NCBI GenBank assembly: GCA_003550325.1
Contig: QKWP01000414.1
Coordinates: 129,771 to 193,770 of the forward strand
Direction of reading: 5' to 3'
Length of the DNA stretch: 64,000 bases
From: Gigaspora rosea
Lineage: Eukaryota > Glomeromycota > Glomeromycetes > Diversisporales > Gigasporaceae
Shown here: one piece after another, positions 33,037 through 45,793 of the stretch
Numbering within the stretch: position 1 is the first letter of the stretch
Layout of the letters: each line of letters opens with the position of its first letter
Notes under the pieces: model-generated
Told to the model about the DNA's origin: nothing
What the model saw: only the letters and a program-made list of their open reading frames with translations
Databases searched by the model: none
Made by a program: the position numbers and the translations under genes

Positions 33037-35017
33037 TATCTATATTGAATCTTTGGGACATCAGTTTACCGAAAATTTGTCTCAACTTTGCATACTTTTT
33101 ATTAATGGCAAGCATCACGAACTCTTTTTATATATATATAAATTATTAGGCAAAAAATTACATGAATTCATATGGCTTTATATAATATCTTGCAAATATT
33201 TTATGTATTCTACGGATTTTCAGTAATATTACACGAAAAGAAAAATAACTTTATATAAATTGTTTAAGTGACTTTACAATTATTTCATAATATTACTAAC
33301 ATATAAGTTATGTTACGTAATGTATGTACCTTTTAAGTTCAATTACATTTCATCGACACCCAAAAATAATAATTGAAAAACAAATGCGTAAGATAATAAA
33401 TATGTAACGGTCAACATTAGATATAGGAATGAACATAGAACCCTGACGTTTCCAACATAAAAAATTTCTCTAAAAATTTCGCTTTTAGGTTTCACTATTA
33501 TATTAAAAATAGCTTCATTGATACCAAAAAATTCTTAAGAAATCTTTTTTGTTATTGTGCAGAAGCAGTTTCATAGGTAATATTTTGGGTCACAAATGTG
33601 TTCCTACTGCGTTGCGCCAGATTTTTGCTAGAGAAATTTCTAGGCTAGTAACACCTTCATAATTCAAGTCAGCTCACATTATCCTTACTATAAATCTTGC
33701 ATTTTTCATATATAGGTTATGCAGGCTATTTAACTTGCGTAAAAATGCTGATGCATACATATGTATGCACTCTAACCGATTTATTTCTCGTATAACTGAT
33801 TTATAACAAATTTAGAATAAAAAGTAGCAGTTCATGCTTAAAATTTTCTAATAGTATCTATTGATATATATTGTTAAATATATGTTAAGTGGCAGATAAA
33901 GGGTCAAAAATGATGATTATTAAAGATCTATATTTTTGCTGGATTCTTTTTTCCTTATTTGTTTGTACGGTGTAATTCTTTTTGCCTGTTATTTCTGTTT
34001 ATGTTTATGCTGTGTAATAGTTTCTATGTGAGATCGATGGGCTTAATTTTCTTCTAATTCCGTAAAAGAAAATTTTCATTTTTCATTTTTATAGTTACTT
34101 AGATACTGATCAGAACAGTTCAGATCTGATACGATTCAGAACTGATACGATTCAAGAACCTAGAAGTTACTATCGGTATGTTTCGTGTGTGCGCAATGTC
34201 AAGTTGATGCGAATAGGAACTTTCTTGTCGTTTTTTGAATTATTTGGCCTTGATTTGTACTTTGTTTTTTATTTATTTGACTTTTTGCGCTTTTTTACTC
34301 TGGATTTTTTGCTGGTTTGATTAATTGATAATCAGTGATCATCAAAGCTTGTAGCGAAAGACTTGAGGTGGGCATCTTGCACTTTTCAGTGATGTGTACT
34401 TAATTGTTACATGATCGATGTTATGAAAATCACATTGGATATCAATGTTTGCATAATTTATAATATGTGACGATTAAGAAAACGTCACTGCTAGGTGCAA
34501 GATGCCTATCTTTACAAAAGACTGTAGTGAAAAGCTCATTAACTACTTCCATCTGAGTTGCCTGTATTTGTATTATTAGCCAATGAAATTTTTTTAATTA
34601 ATTAATTTTTAATAAATAAAGATCACTAATAATTAATAAATCAATGGTAAAGATAAATTTTAAGGTGATGCTTTTTTTAGTTGGTTGGTTGTTGTTGGAG
34701 GAAAAAAAGGCGTGATTTGAATGCTACTTAACTTGTCATCTAACCTGGCATTCAACACAATTACTTGATTTTGCGGATATGTATATCTGTGAATTCATGG
34801 GTAGTATTGATTGGCAGATGATTAACAGGTTGAGTAACATTCATATTACACTATTACGCTGTTAATGTGCTCTTGTACCTATGCTTATTAACTGTAGCGA
34901 TGTCTGGATATAATAAATTTTTAATTTTAAAAAGTTCGGTATATTTTCTTGGATTATCAAAAAACTTTGGTATAACATATTCTATATTTATTATTTAATA
35001 ATGCTATCTAATTCTTC
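33037..35017. other. AT-rich spacer with one inverted repeat
   Basis: 34345-34538 contains GGGCATCTTGCAC and its inverse GTGCAAGATGCC about 115 bp apart, with further matching outward to AGCTT, an old foldback element. The rest shows no gene, although 5' exons or regulatory sequence of the gene at 35591 could hide here. Confidence 0.4.
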
Positions 35018-35424
35018 TTTGCACTTTAAACATGTTTTTTGTTATTTAATAATCATATGCCGTTTTTATTTTTAGGGCTTGGTTGCGATCTACGATCCAA
35101 AATGCTGAAATGATTCAACCCCGAAAAATCAGTTATTGATATATTAACAAATAATTGCCAAATAATAATTTATGGCTTATAACTTCTTTGCAGTGTCTTG
35201 TCGCATATATATATATATTTGCGCTTTAAACATGTCTTTGTTATTTAATAATCGTATGCCGTTTTTATTTTTAGGGCTTGGTTAAGATCTACGATCCAAA
35301 ATGCTGAAACGATTCAACCCCGAAAAGTCAGTTATTGATATATCAAAAAATAATTACCAGACAATAATTTATGGCTTATAACTTCTTTGGCAGTGTCTTG
35401 TCGCATATATATATATATATATAT
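35018..35424. repeat. Two-copy tandem duplication, about 200-bp unit
   Basis: TTTAAACATGT...CCGTTTTTATTTTTAG, GATCTACGATCCAAAATGCTG, GATTCAACCCCGAAAA and AGTGTCTTGTCGCATATATA occur in the same order in 35018-35217 and 35218-35424 with few differences. It lies about 170 bp upstream of the ATG at 35591, so it may belong to the promoter region of that gene. Confidence 0.85.
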
Positions 35425-35590
35425 TACAAAAAAATATAAATAATAGTTCGACAAGTTGCTATTTATTTGTTTTTTTAATAAAATAACTGATAATGAATAA
35501 ATAGAGCAATATTTCTATTTATTTCTTTATTTATTCTTTAATCTTTGAAAAAAATCCATACGTTTAAAAAATTTTTTTTGATAAAAAAAA

Positions 35591-36791
35591 ATGCCTGTCA
35601 CGATTACTGTGTTGTGCTATATTACTGAACATCGTAAAAATTCTGCCAATTCTCTGTTTATAACTGATTCTTCAGGAGTTATTCGTTCTCGAAGCCTAGA
35701 TTCACTGTTAAAAATCTTTTTAAAAGGATTTTATCTGCAAGACACATCTAAAGAGTTAAATTTTCCTTCGTATGACATCGAAGATGTAGTTATTGTAATG
35801 GGCAAGTTTCGTACTGTTGAATATATTAATGAAAAAGATGAGAAAGCTCCTACTTTAAAGGTGAGTTAATTTAATAACAAATAACGTGAATCGCACTTTT
35901 ATTATAGTAAACTCTAAAATAATAAATTATTAGGCAAGTACTGTCTAGATGAATTTATCTGAATGTTTATTATGATTTACTTGCTCAATAAAAAGATTGT
36001 TGAGTAAAAACGATTATAAAAATAAGATTATTGAGCAAGTAAATCATAGTAAGCTGCTGGGTAACGAATACTTATTATTTGAATGATGATATTGCTAACC
36101 TCATTTCAATATGCTAAATGAGATATGTGAAATGATAAAGCTTTTTTTATTATAATAAAAAAAGCCATCTAGATTAATAGTATTTCTACTTTCGACTTTA
36201 AGAATTCTCATATTATTATTATTGTGTGTCTGTTTATTGAACTTTTTAGAATGTTATGCATGTTCACATATCAAATCATTATTATTTTTTTTTTTGTGAC
36301 ATGATTTAATTCTTTTCTTAAGTATAATAACAAATAAATTACTTACTACTTTTTTAAAAAATATAATATGTATATTACTTTTTTTGCATCTATATCTACA
36401 GATAATTCTGAATGACCTTGTGCATCTTAATATCAAACCAGAAAATCTTCCGGAATTTCCAATTTTAGTTAATATGACTGCTGTTGTAGAAGAACCTCCA
36501 ACTATTGGCGATGATATTACCATGACAGTTACTATGCATGACCATGTAGATCAAGCATTTGTACAAATTCCAATGAAATGCTATTACTCAGCAACTGCAC
36601 CACATTTAACACGCATAACTGAATTTATAAAGAAAGATTCAGTTTTGTATATTAATGGAGAGCTAATATTGTATGACAATACTAACTATGTTCATGTCAA
36701 ATCTATATCCTTTCCAGATAGTCAAAAAAAGAAAATTGGTATGAGTGTCTCTGTAAAACCTNAACTGCATAAATTATATAAAGCACATTGA
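35591..36791 (+). CDS. Two-exon gene, possible OB-fold protein of unknown function
   Basis: Exon 1 (35591-35860) starts at an ATG in an A-rich context and ends at AAG before GTGAGT. The intron is 35861-36401 (ends CTACAG), and exon 2 (36402-36791) continues in phase 0 to TGA. The product is about 220 residues and starts MPVTITVLCYITEHRKN. The alternation in DVVIVMGKFRTVEYI (exon 1) and SVLYINGELILYDNTNYVHV (exon 2) looks like OB-fold strands. The wording fits a family I associate with Rhizophagus-type fungi (KPENLPEFPILVNMTAVVEE); both are inferences from memory. No signal peptide or membrane segment. A single N at 36762 falls in the last codons, so the C-terminus is uncertain. Codons are intact, unlike the surrounding transposons. 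Confidence 0.7.
35950..36057. mobile_element. Intronic hairpin MITE
   Basis: TTATTATGATTTACTTGCTC and its inverse GAGCAAGTAAATCATAGTAA are about 60 bp apart inside the intron of the 35591 gene. The arms are about 25 bp and nearly perfect. The small size and intronic position suggest a MITE; no duplication could be fixed. Confidence 0.65.
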
Positions 36792-37319
36792 TGTGGGAAA
36801 ATATAATTGAAGAAATGTGTGAATACTAATACAAATTCTGTACTTGCAAAAAAATGACAACGTACATCGTAATTAGAAATCAAAGCAAAATAAATATCCC
36901 GCTGTGACGAATGTCCAGTCTGCATCAAAATCTTTTATTCTACTAATTTCTTATGTAAATGCATGATAAACGGTAATTGTTACTACTTAATAATAATGAA
37001 AATAAAAAAATAAAATTTTAATTGCACTTTGCCGTATCCAAAAACCGACTGTGAGAATTAAATCTATTATGACGATCATTTAATTTATAATTATTAATCA
37101 TTTGCATTTTAATTTCGTAATAGCTTTGTCATAATTCGTATCACTATCCATTTATGGCGACCCTTATATGATCGCCAATCACATTAAAGATTGACGATCA
37201 TATAAATAAATTTTTTTTTTATTTATTTGTTTTTTTTTTATTTTTAATTTAATACTGTATTTATTTTTTAGAACTGTCGTCGCTTAGAGCCTTAACTTCG
37301 AATAAAGGTATGACTGTTT
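36792..37319. other. 3' flank of the 35591 gene and spacer
   Basis: Several AATAAA-like words (36998-37015) may serve polyadenylation. A 17-bp-arm hairpin, TTATATGATCGCCAATC / GATTGACGATCATATAA, lies at 37164-37207. CCAAAAACCGACTGTGAGAA (about 37038) resembles text near 53170, a dispersed repeat. Confidence 0.45.
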
Positions 37320-38345
37320 TTCGGTTTTATTTTTTTTTATTATTATTTTATTGCATTACTAACGTTCTTACGTTCTTTTCTTTGGAATGGACGTAGCACA
37401 GTAGTTGGCTAGAATGAACATAGCACGGCATACATAGCACAGTCACGGTAATTTTTAATTTTTTTAATTAGTTTATTACAGTACTAAAGTTATTACATTC
37501 TTTTCTTTAGAACGAACGTAGTATGCTGGAACGTGCTAAAACGGACGTAGTACAGTAGATAGTTTTCTTTTTTTTTTATAAATTAATTTGTTACAGTACT
37601 AACATTCTTACATTCTTTTCTTTAGAACGAACATAGTACAATTGGACAGAACGTAGCTAGAACGGACGAACGTAGCACAGTAGATAGTTTTTTTTTTTAT
37701 ATATTAGTTTATTACATTATTAACATTATATTCTTTTCTTTGGAACGGACGTAATGCAGTAATTAGCTTGAACGGACGTAGCACAGTCACGTTAGTTTTT
37801 TTTACGAACGTTCTCAGTTTTTTTTTTACGAACGTAGTATGACTAGACGAATAGAATGTGCCTGCTAGAACGAACGTAGCACGGTCATAGTAGATTTCTT
37901 TTTTTTTATATATATATATACAGTACTAACGTTCTTACATCTTTTCTTTAGAACGAACGTAGTACTAATAAACAAATAGAACGTACATGCTAGAATGTAG
38001 CACGGTAGATATTTTTTATTTATTTTCTTTTTTTTTATATATATTACAGTACTAGCGTTCTTACGTTTTCTTTAGAACGAACATAATACGAATAAAACGC
38101 CAGAATGAACGTAGCACGGTAAATAGTTATTTTTTTATATATATATGTAATTAGTACTAACGTTCGTTCTTTTCTTTAGAACAAACGTAGTACAGATCAT
38201 AGCTAGAACGGGCGTAGCACGAAAGTTTTTTTTTTATATATATATGTAATTAGTACTAACGTTCGTTCTTTTCTTTAGAACAGACATAGTACGGATTGTA
38301 GCTAGAACGGGCATAGCACAAAAGTTTTTTTTTTCTTATATATAT
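37320..38345. repeat. Tandem repeat, about 9-10 units of ~100 bp
   Basis: Each unit contains ACGTTCTTACGTTCTTTTCT, then TTAGAACGAACGTAGTAC, AGAACGGACGTAGCACAG and a T-rich, TA-rich joint. Units vary in length and diverge strongly. TTCTTTTCTTTAGAACGAAC is itself partly inverted, so single strands could fold. Confidence 0.85.
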
Positions 38346-39498
38346 ATGCTATATGCCGAGTAAAATTTTAACAGAATTTTTTAACTCATGATAATTCCGA
38401 TACTCATGATAGAAATAAATATTTAATTTCAATACAAACCATCACAATCTTATTCTTTTCATATGTTAAAACATAAGTAAATTTTAGTAACAAAATTTTT
38501 ACAATAGCATGAAACTTTAAGCCACTAACTCAACTACATCTTAAGGTTACTTAGCAGCAAATAAGTTCTATGTACAATTTTTTTATTTACACATTATATG
38601 CTAGATAAATTTTGTAATAGAATTTTTTATAGTAATATGAAGAAATTACAATAATTCTGACAAATTAACCTTTTAATCAAATATTAATAACAATAGTATA
38701 ATGAGCATATTCTGCAATGAAATTTTACAGTAACTAATGACTGAATTATTATAATTTCAATAAAGCTAGCATAATTTCGATCACTATAATCATATTAGTA
38801 AGTAAGACATACAAAATAATTTTTATAGTAATCCATATAGACATTACAATAATACTTTTTAATCATTAAAACAGATATTGCACAGATATTTTTAGATGCG
38901 TTCTTATACACACAGCAAAGCGTGTGCATAAAGCTAGTATTATTAATATGACATATATAATGCGCAATATATTTGTATTTTAATAAAATTTAAATAATTG
39001 TGAGTTCTAATTTTATTATATCTCGTAGCATAATGAAATTTAATAATTTAATTGAATTAAAAATTAACATAAGTAATTCCTAAAATCGGTGAAAATTAAG
39101 AATGATGTAATCAATTCAAAATCAACCCAGAATGACGAAATAACGCAGTCTTGGCATTGAAGTATGGTTTCCTTGAAGTCGGTTATGCTGTTTTTTTTTT
39201 AAACAAATCCCATTTTAATAGGTGTAATGATTTTCGTTTGATTTTCAATTTCTAATATATGATGCCATAAATCTGTGATTTTATGTCACTTATTATTTAA
39301 AGCAAAGATGTTTTCAAATGCTGATCATTAGGTATTCTATAACAGCATTCTTTATCGTCTGAAATATTAACAGGTATTTATTGCGATACAGCATTTTTGA
39401 AATTTGTGACTATTGCAATATTTTCATGATTGTTAAGTCTGCAATTTCAAGACTAATGTCGTAACGTTATATTATTTTTTACATGTCACACATGCTTG
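38346..39498. other. AT-rich spacer with dispersed-repeat copies
   Basis: 38370-38800 contains several degenerate copies of the AGTAAATTTTRTAAYAGAATTTTTATAGTAA...CAATAATTYTGA family seen at 52490-52690 and 60040-62900. No gene is seen in the remainder. Confidence 0.45.
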
Positions 39499-39769
39499 CA
39501 GTGTTGTCATGGGACACAGACACGGACGGCAGACAGTCCAGGACGGGACGTCCGGGACATGTCCGCCCAGAATTTTTTTGTCCCGGACATTTTGCGACTC
39601 AACACGTGATCATCTACCAATAAAATTCGTATAATTCCGCAATTTGATTGGTTTTACCCAGCGGACATGTATCATGTTGGGACATTATTGTGGACATGTC
39701 CCAGACGTCCCGTCCCGGACTGTCCGCGTCCCTGAAAAATCGGCGGGACAATGTCCGTGTACAACACTG
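39499..39769. mobile_element. GC-rich hAT-type MITE, CAGTGTTGTC ends
   Basis: Left end CAGTGTTGTCATGGGAC; right end ACAACACTG. The target CATGCTTG is duplicated exactly (39491-39498; 39770-39777). Subterminal zones are packed with GGAC/GTCC words (GGACGGGACGTCCGGGAC and inverse near 39700-39725). Overlapping open frames across it are by-products. Confidence 0.9.
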
Positions 39770-39777
39770 CATGCTTG

Positions 39778-40550
39778 TACTGGTCCTGCACAATATAACA
39801 TGTCGCGCAGCTATCCTTATATGTGATCAGCAAGGCTTGGATGTTGATGGCTACCGAAAGATTTTTGCTGATCAACATATCACAACAAGGTTATAAACTA
39901 TTATATTAGGGTCAAGTTTACAATTACAATGAACCCCATCCTATAACAAATTTTTGCAGAGAATTTTTTCTTACTATTGCACAGAAGGTTATTATATAGA
40001 CGAAAATTTGAATTAAAAGCAGTTTTTTATAAGCATATGATTTTCATGTTACGCCTAATCTATCTGATCTTGTATATAATCGCTCAATCGATATCGATCA
40101 GTAAAAATCATCGATAATATTCCTGCTATGATATTCTAGTGAAAGTGATGCTTACATAAGACAAGAAAGTTCGTAAAAGAATAAAATGTAGAAGAAAACN
40201 AAAATCATCGATAATATTCCTGCTATGATATTCTAGTGAAAGTGATGCTTACATAAGACAAGAAAGTTCGTAAAAGAATAAAATGTAGAAGAAAACTGGA
40301 ATATTGAAAAAAGAATGTAAAGATTTGCGGATCAGCGAATGTATTATGAATTTAGTAAAAATAGTAGCGATTCGCTTGCAAAACTTCTAATTCTCCCAAA
40401 GTTGTAAAAAGATATGATTTTATCATTGTAATAAGATAAAAGCCTTCAGTTATAAAATAATAATTTAATAAAAATTTTCAATTTTCCTTAATAATAATTA
40501 AACATCAACTCTTAGACGAGTCTTTTAAAGTCAACATTGTACCGATTAAC
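39778..40550. other. Spacer with assembly duplication before the Helitron
   Basis: No gene. It includes the exact 96-bp repeat around the N at 40200. The 5' TC end of the Helitron is probably here but could not be placed. Confidence 0.4.
40104..40296. repeat. Exact 96-bp duplication either side of an N
   Basis: 40104-40199 and 40201-40296 are identical, separated only by one N. This is the pattern of two contig ends whose overlap was not merged, so the real locus probably has one copy. Confidence 0.9.
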
Positions 40551-43062
40551 ATGTCTTTCAGTGTACATCAAGTTCTTGATATAGAACCCTTAGAATTTGT
40601 AGTAGGAGAACATGTTATTAATTTAAATGATAGTAATTCATATTCTAATGAGCAAACAAATTCTCTACCAAATGCATTTTCTCATCCGAATGTTTCTCCA
40701 TGGGTTATATCTGAAAAAATATGGAAAATTATATACAAATTTGATAATGATATCTTGACACAATTTCCGTGTATTCCCTGTTTCATTTGCTCAAAGCTTA
40801 TGTACTCAGAAAAATCGATGTGGGTTTAGCGAGATTCTAATACTAGATATCCACTTACTGTTGCGTATCCGAACATCCAATTAGTTACTAACCCAAACCC
40901 CCTTCTGGTCATATTCCATTATGCTCTTTGTGTAAAGCAAATCCAAACCGTAACTATCCACCATATCTTCTTAGAACTCTATCAGAAATAAGTTCAGTAC
41001 CCTTAGAAAAACGCAAATACTTATCTCCTATTTTTTTACACTGTTCTTTGGGTCATACACCAGGAGCCAATCCCTTTTCTGAATATAGATCATTAGTAGG
41101 CACTGTTAATTATTCTCAAAATTAAAATTTACTTAGTCTCTATTCTGGAATATTAGGTGCTTATTTAACACCAACATCCACTCATTCTGCACCTCTTCCT
41201 TGGTTTGAAGCTTCTATACCAGTTGCTAATAATTGGCTTAAACAAAATAATCCTTACTTACGTCAATATTCACAATTGATTCCAGATATAAATACTCAAC
41301 TTCCTTTAGCTACTCATTTATCTACTGATGAAAATGCACCTCCATTTCAACATGGTGATATAGTGGTTCCTCATCAAAATTTTCCTACTGAGATTCACAA
41401 TGAAAATGCTCATTATAGTCATTTAATAACTAGATTTATTTCAAATAAAAATTTAAATAAAATACCAATTGCTTTGAATGATCCTAATCTTGAACCATTG
41501 CTCTTTCCAGATTTATATCCAGATGGACATGGTCACTATTATGAAATGAGAAACCAATTAGAAAATATACGCCAACGACATGATACATTTGTAAAATATA
41601 TTAAACATCATTTGCTTTCTATAGATCCTCGATTCCGTTTACATTATTATTGGCCTGCATGGGCATACCTTCAATTAGAAAAATTTAGAAATTTTCAAAA
41701 TACACAATGATTGACTTGGCAATCAACTGCCAATGAAATATACGTCCATCTACAGCTATTGAAATTATTGAACGAAGTACATATACTAATGGTTGGCGTT
41801 ATAATAAAACAAAAACTTTTCCAATTCCTACATTTATTCGTACTGGAGATGGCTACTTTCATAAAAAAAATATGCATTTAAATACAATGATACATGAACT
41901 TGGTCTTCCAACTATATTTATTACATTATCAATGGCTGAAGGTTCATGGAATCATCTTCGTAATATACTTAACAATACAGATAATAATAATCCATTGCCA
42001 ACAAACTGACCACTACATACAACACTTCATTTTATTCATAGACTACAAAATCTTAAAAAATATGTTTGGAAAAACCCAGATATAAGTAAATGGGGTTCTT
42101 ACTCACATTTTTTTGATAGAATAGAATTTCAAAATCGTGGAGCAGCTCATTTGCATAGTGTTTATTGGACAACTTCAAGTATAGCAGAAATGATTGAACA
42201 AAATACTATTCGATCAACTATTCCTAATACTAATTTTGAAACTGAACTTTATCAAAAAGTTCACACATTCCAAATACATACTTGTAACTATAAATGTGGA
42301 GGCCCTGCCACATCTGGATCTACATACAAAAAAGGATTTCCTAGTCCATTTTCTGATTATACTTATTATGACCCAAACAATTACAGATATACATATCAAT
42401 GTTTAACTCCTGAAGATCAATGGGTAGTTCAATATAATGCACCAACATTAATAATATGGAATGCACATATAAATGTTCAGTATATTACAAATAAAGGTCT
42501 TGCAAGATATATAACTAAGTATATAAGTAAATCTGAACCAACACATTTATTTAATATACGTGAGCATACACATTATCGAGAATATATTCATGCTCGCCGA
42601 ATGGGCTCAATGGAGCTAATGTTTTTATTGCTTGGTGAGCGTATTATAAATTCATCAATACAAGTTCAATATTTAACTACAGATCCACCAAATATTCGAC
42701 CTAAAGCAATTCTTCCATTATATATGATTGACTCTTCTGATGATAATCCCTATTGGACAGACAAAATAGAAAAATATTTTGCACGACCATGTGATGCAAT
42801 ATTTGATAATATAACATATAAAACATATTTTGAAATGTATGATATTAAATTATCTCCTCCAAGTAGATCTCGCAGAACTATATATTATGATAATCTTGGA
42901 AATTATGTTGTAGAACATACTAGTCGAATACTTACTCGCATACATTTTTTAAAACCTGAACATGGTGAACTGTATTTTTATCAACAATTACTATTGAAAT
43001 TTTCATACAGATCTGAAAGTAAATGCTTGGCAATTATCAAACTTATCGAGAACACTTTTTAG
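40551..43062 (+). pseudogene. Helitron Rep (Helitron-like N domain and HUH nuclease)
   Basis: N-terminal cysteine pairs appear as IPCFICSKL (about 40770) and PLCSLCKANP (about 40915). The Helitron-like N region reads through LLFPDLYPDGHGHYYEMRNQ (about 41500) and, after a frameshift near 41710, FIRTGDGYF and LPTIFITLSMAEGSWNHL (about 41907). The HUH metal-binding motif is EFQNRGAAHLHSVYW (42124-42168). The catalytic Tyr region is GLARYITKYISK (about 42496). Frame changes occur near 40830 and 41710, with stops near 41125 and 42008 (Trp to TGA). The longest clean piece is 42151-43062. Rep nicks and joins the element's ends. Confidence 0.85.
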
Positions 43063-44620
43063 CAAAATTTCCAGATATATCCCAATCAATTGATTTACAA
43101 AATCATAAATTTACTATAAGACAAACAACACATATTACAAACCAGTTTAACTCTCTTATTGAAACAATAATATCATCTTTATATCCTATTTTATCAACAA
43201 ATATTCTTAATATAATTAAATTACAGTTAGATACTATCAAAGTATTTTCACAAATTATATCTATAACCCCAATGCTTAACTTGCCTCCAAGCCAATATTA
43301 TTGTTTACAAACAATAATAAATTACTTAGGCCCACGAGATGGCTTACATTATCCTTTTTTTTTTATTACTGGGCCTGCAGGCACTGGAAAATCTTATATT
43401 ATACATCTTTTAATAGAATATTTTAAAAAAATAATAAAAATTACTTATTAATGGCACCAACTGGAATTGCTGCACAAAATATAAATGGAGCAACAATCCA
43501 TTCTACATTATGAATTATCCATAATGAATTTGGTTTCCAAACCCTTGCATTTCAAGACCCAAACTTTTTAAATTCTATTCTTCAAATTGATACAATTATT
43601 ATTGATGAAATTTCAATAGTGTCTGGTCAATTTTTAACATACATTTCTGAATTTTTTGAATCAATACACAAAAATAACAACCCATTTGGAAATATTAATG
43701 TTATTTTAGTTGGTGATTTAGCACAACTTCCTCCAATTTGTGGCTCTCCTGTTTACCAATCACCTTTATAGAATCTTTTTTACCCAATATTTCTTCGTGA
43801 ACCTCAAAGACAAATTAATGATATAGAATTCTACAACCTTTTAGAAAAAGTTAGTTTGAGTAATATTAATAGTCATACATGGCATCTGTTATCTCAAAAA
43901 GAAAATGAAACAATTACATCCTCTGAATTAAATACAACTTTCAATACAACACACATAGTAGGCTATCAAGTAAGTGCTGATATAATCAATAGAATAATAT
44001 GTTCAATGATTCCTACTCAAGAAAATAAATATATGATTTCTAATTCTATTGACATTATTAACAATCAAATTTGTAATGATGATTCAAATCATTATAGTTT
44101 TAAAAACAAAACAAACTTACCCAGATCAATTAGAATTCGACCTGGAGCAAGAGTAATGTTTTTGAACAATTCCCAATATCATCACTGCATAGCTAATGGT
44201 ACCATAGGTGTAGTAACAGATCTTGATCTAGATACAAATCTGGTATATGTTAGTTTTTGTATTGAAGGTGCCATTATAAATGTTTCTTTCTCTAAAATTA
44301 CCTACAACTTTGAAATTAATGGCTTATCTGCAAGCCATACCCAGGTTCCCATACTAAATGCTTTTGCTCTAACTGTTCATAAAACACAGGGCCTAACACT
44401 TCCTGATGTATCATTATGTTTAGATAATCAAATATTTGAAGCTGGACAAGCATACGTAGCTCTAAGTCGCTGTACTAAATGGGAACATATAAAAATAAAT
44501 TCATTAAATCGTAGTGCATTTATGACAAACCCATCAATGATTAAAGAATATGAGCGACTAGAACTTAAAGCTAATAATCCACTACCACTAAATACTACAT
44601 TCAACAATACCTCTTTATAA
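43023..44620 (+). pseudogene. Helitron PIF1-like helicase
   Basis: Walker A is FITGPAGTGKSYI (about 43356-43394). After a frameshift near 43445, LLMAPTGIAAQNINGATIHS follows, then Walker B IIIDEISIVSG (about 43588) and VILVGDLAQLPPI (about 43702). The C-terminal piece 43856-44620 ends with ALTVHKTQGLTLPDVSL and AYVALSRCTKW, motifs V and VI of SF1B helicases. The first and second parts are in different frames, with stops near 43513 and 43769. The helicase domain is normally fused C-terminal to Rep; here the overlap at 43023-43062 reflects a frameshift. Confidence 0.9.
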
Positions 44621-45793
44621 CCTATATAAAACTTACAAAAATAATTGTTCCAGTTCTTAATTGATAATAAACTAAATTTATAGATACTATTACTTAATAT
44701 TATTTTTAGTTATAACTATATACTATTACATAATATTATTTTTAATTTTTATTTTCTTTACAAATAAATAATAATTGTTTTACACCTAAAAAATCATAAC
44801 TTTATTTATACAAATAACAAATAATAATAAATACATTAAAAAAAATTAAATTCATAATCAAACAATCATTTAATATTTGTTGGCGATTCTTATATATACA
44901 ATCTTAATCAATAAACATTTATTTTCATGACTATGTATATTTGAAGTTGAACATTACTTAAATTTGCAAATTTATATACACTAGCTAAATTATTCTCTAA
45001 TTTTAAATCTTTCTTATATGCATTAATTGGTAATAATAATTTTAGAAAATTTTTAACTTCATTCGCTTGAAATTAACAATAACATTAACATTTATTCACA
45101 AAAAATTTAAAAATATAATAAGCGTCTAATCAATTAACCTATCACTATTATTATATATTATACTAAATAGATTTTTCATTATATTTGAATAATTTCTTCT
45201 TATTTTATTTTATCAAGACACTTGAAGAACAGTTAACCCAGTAATAATAACATTACAAGAAATCATGCAATAATATTATTTATTTGTTAACATTAACATA
45301 TTAGCCTAAACTATACTAACTAACTCTAATTTTATTTATCTTCATGAATTTACAAACCAAAAAAATAATTCTGAATTTGTAAATAAACTAAATACATAAA
45401 ATAGAAATTTAGAGTTAAAGACTTTAAAGACTATAAGATTATATTAACTTTATTATACTGTATATAAAATTTTAGTTCCTTTATTCTTAATTAGTGCACC
45501 AAAATCAATTTAAACATTCATTTTGAATATTTTCACCTTTTTCTTCTTTTACATATATTCAAATTCTTTGTTATGCTAATCCAAAATATTCAAAATTTGC
45601 ACTCTTTTATTGGCCATTTCTTCTTAAAGAATTTGTATTACTCACTAAAATAAGTGCATGCCCCTAACTTATTTAGATAATGCCACAAAAATACCCTACA
45701 TTAACAATTCTTCAAACTCTCCTATTAATAATATTTCTGTCACGTAATATAAGCACTACCAATGATAAACCTGTTATCAAGATTCTAATTATG
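44621..45793. other. AT-rich spacer downstream of the Helitron
   Basis: No gene is seen. The Helitron 3' terminus should be here. GCACTACCAATGATAAACCTG near 45750 is one of the few GC-richer pieces, but no CTRR-hairpin end is convincing. Confidence 0.35.

Larger units (their letters stand above)
40551..44620 (+). mobile_element. Helitron (rolling-circle transposon), degenerate
   Basis: Rep-type nuclease and PIF1-type helicase text follow each other in one orientation in at least five frame segments. This combination is specific to Helitrons, which move by rolling-circle replication. The 5' TC and 3' hairpin-CTRR ends could not be identified with confidence, so the limits given are those of coding remnants. 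Confidence 0.9.

Noticed and set aside
32160..33226. Open frames of 60-108 codons around 32-33 kb
   Set aside because: They are composed of MITE palindrome words (YVLYCTYCTYNTYC) or cross element boundaries.
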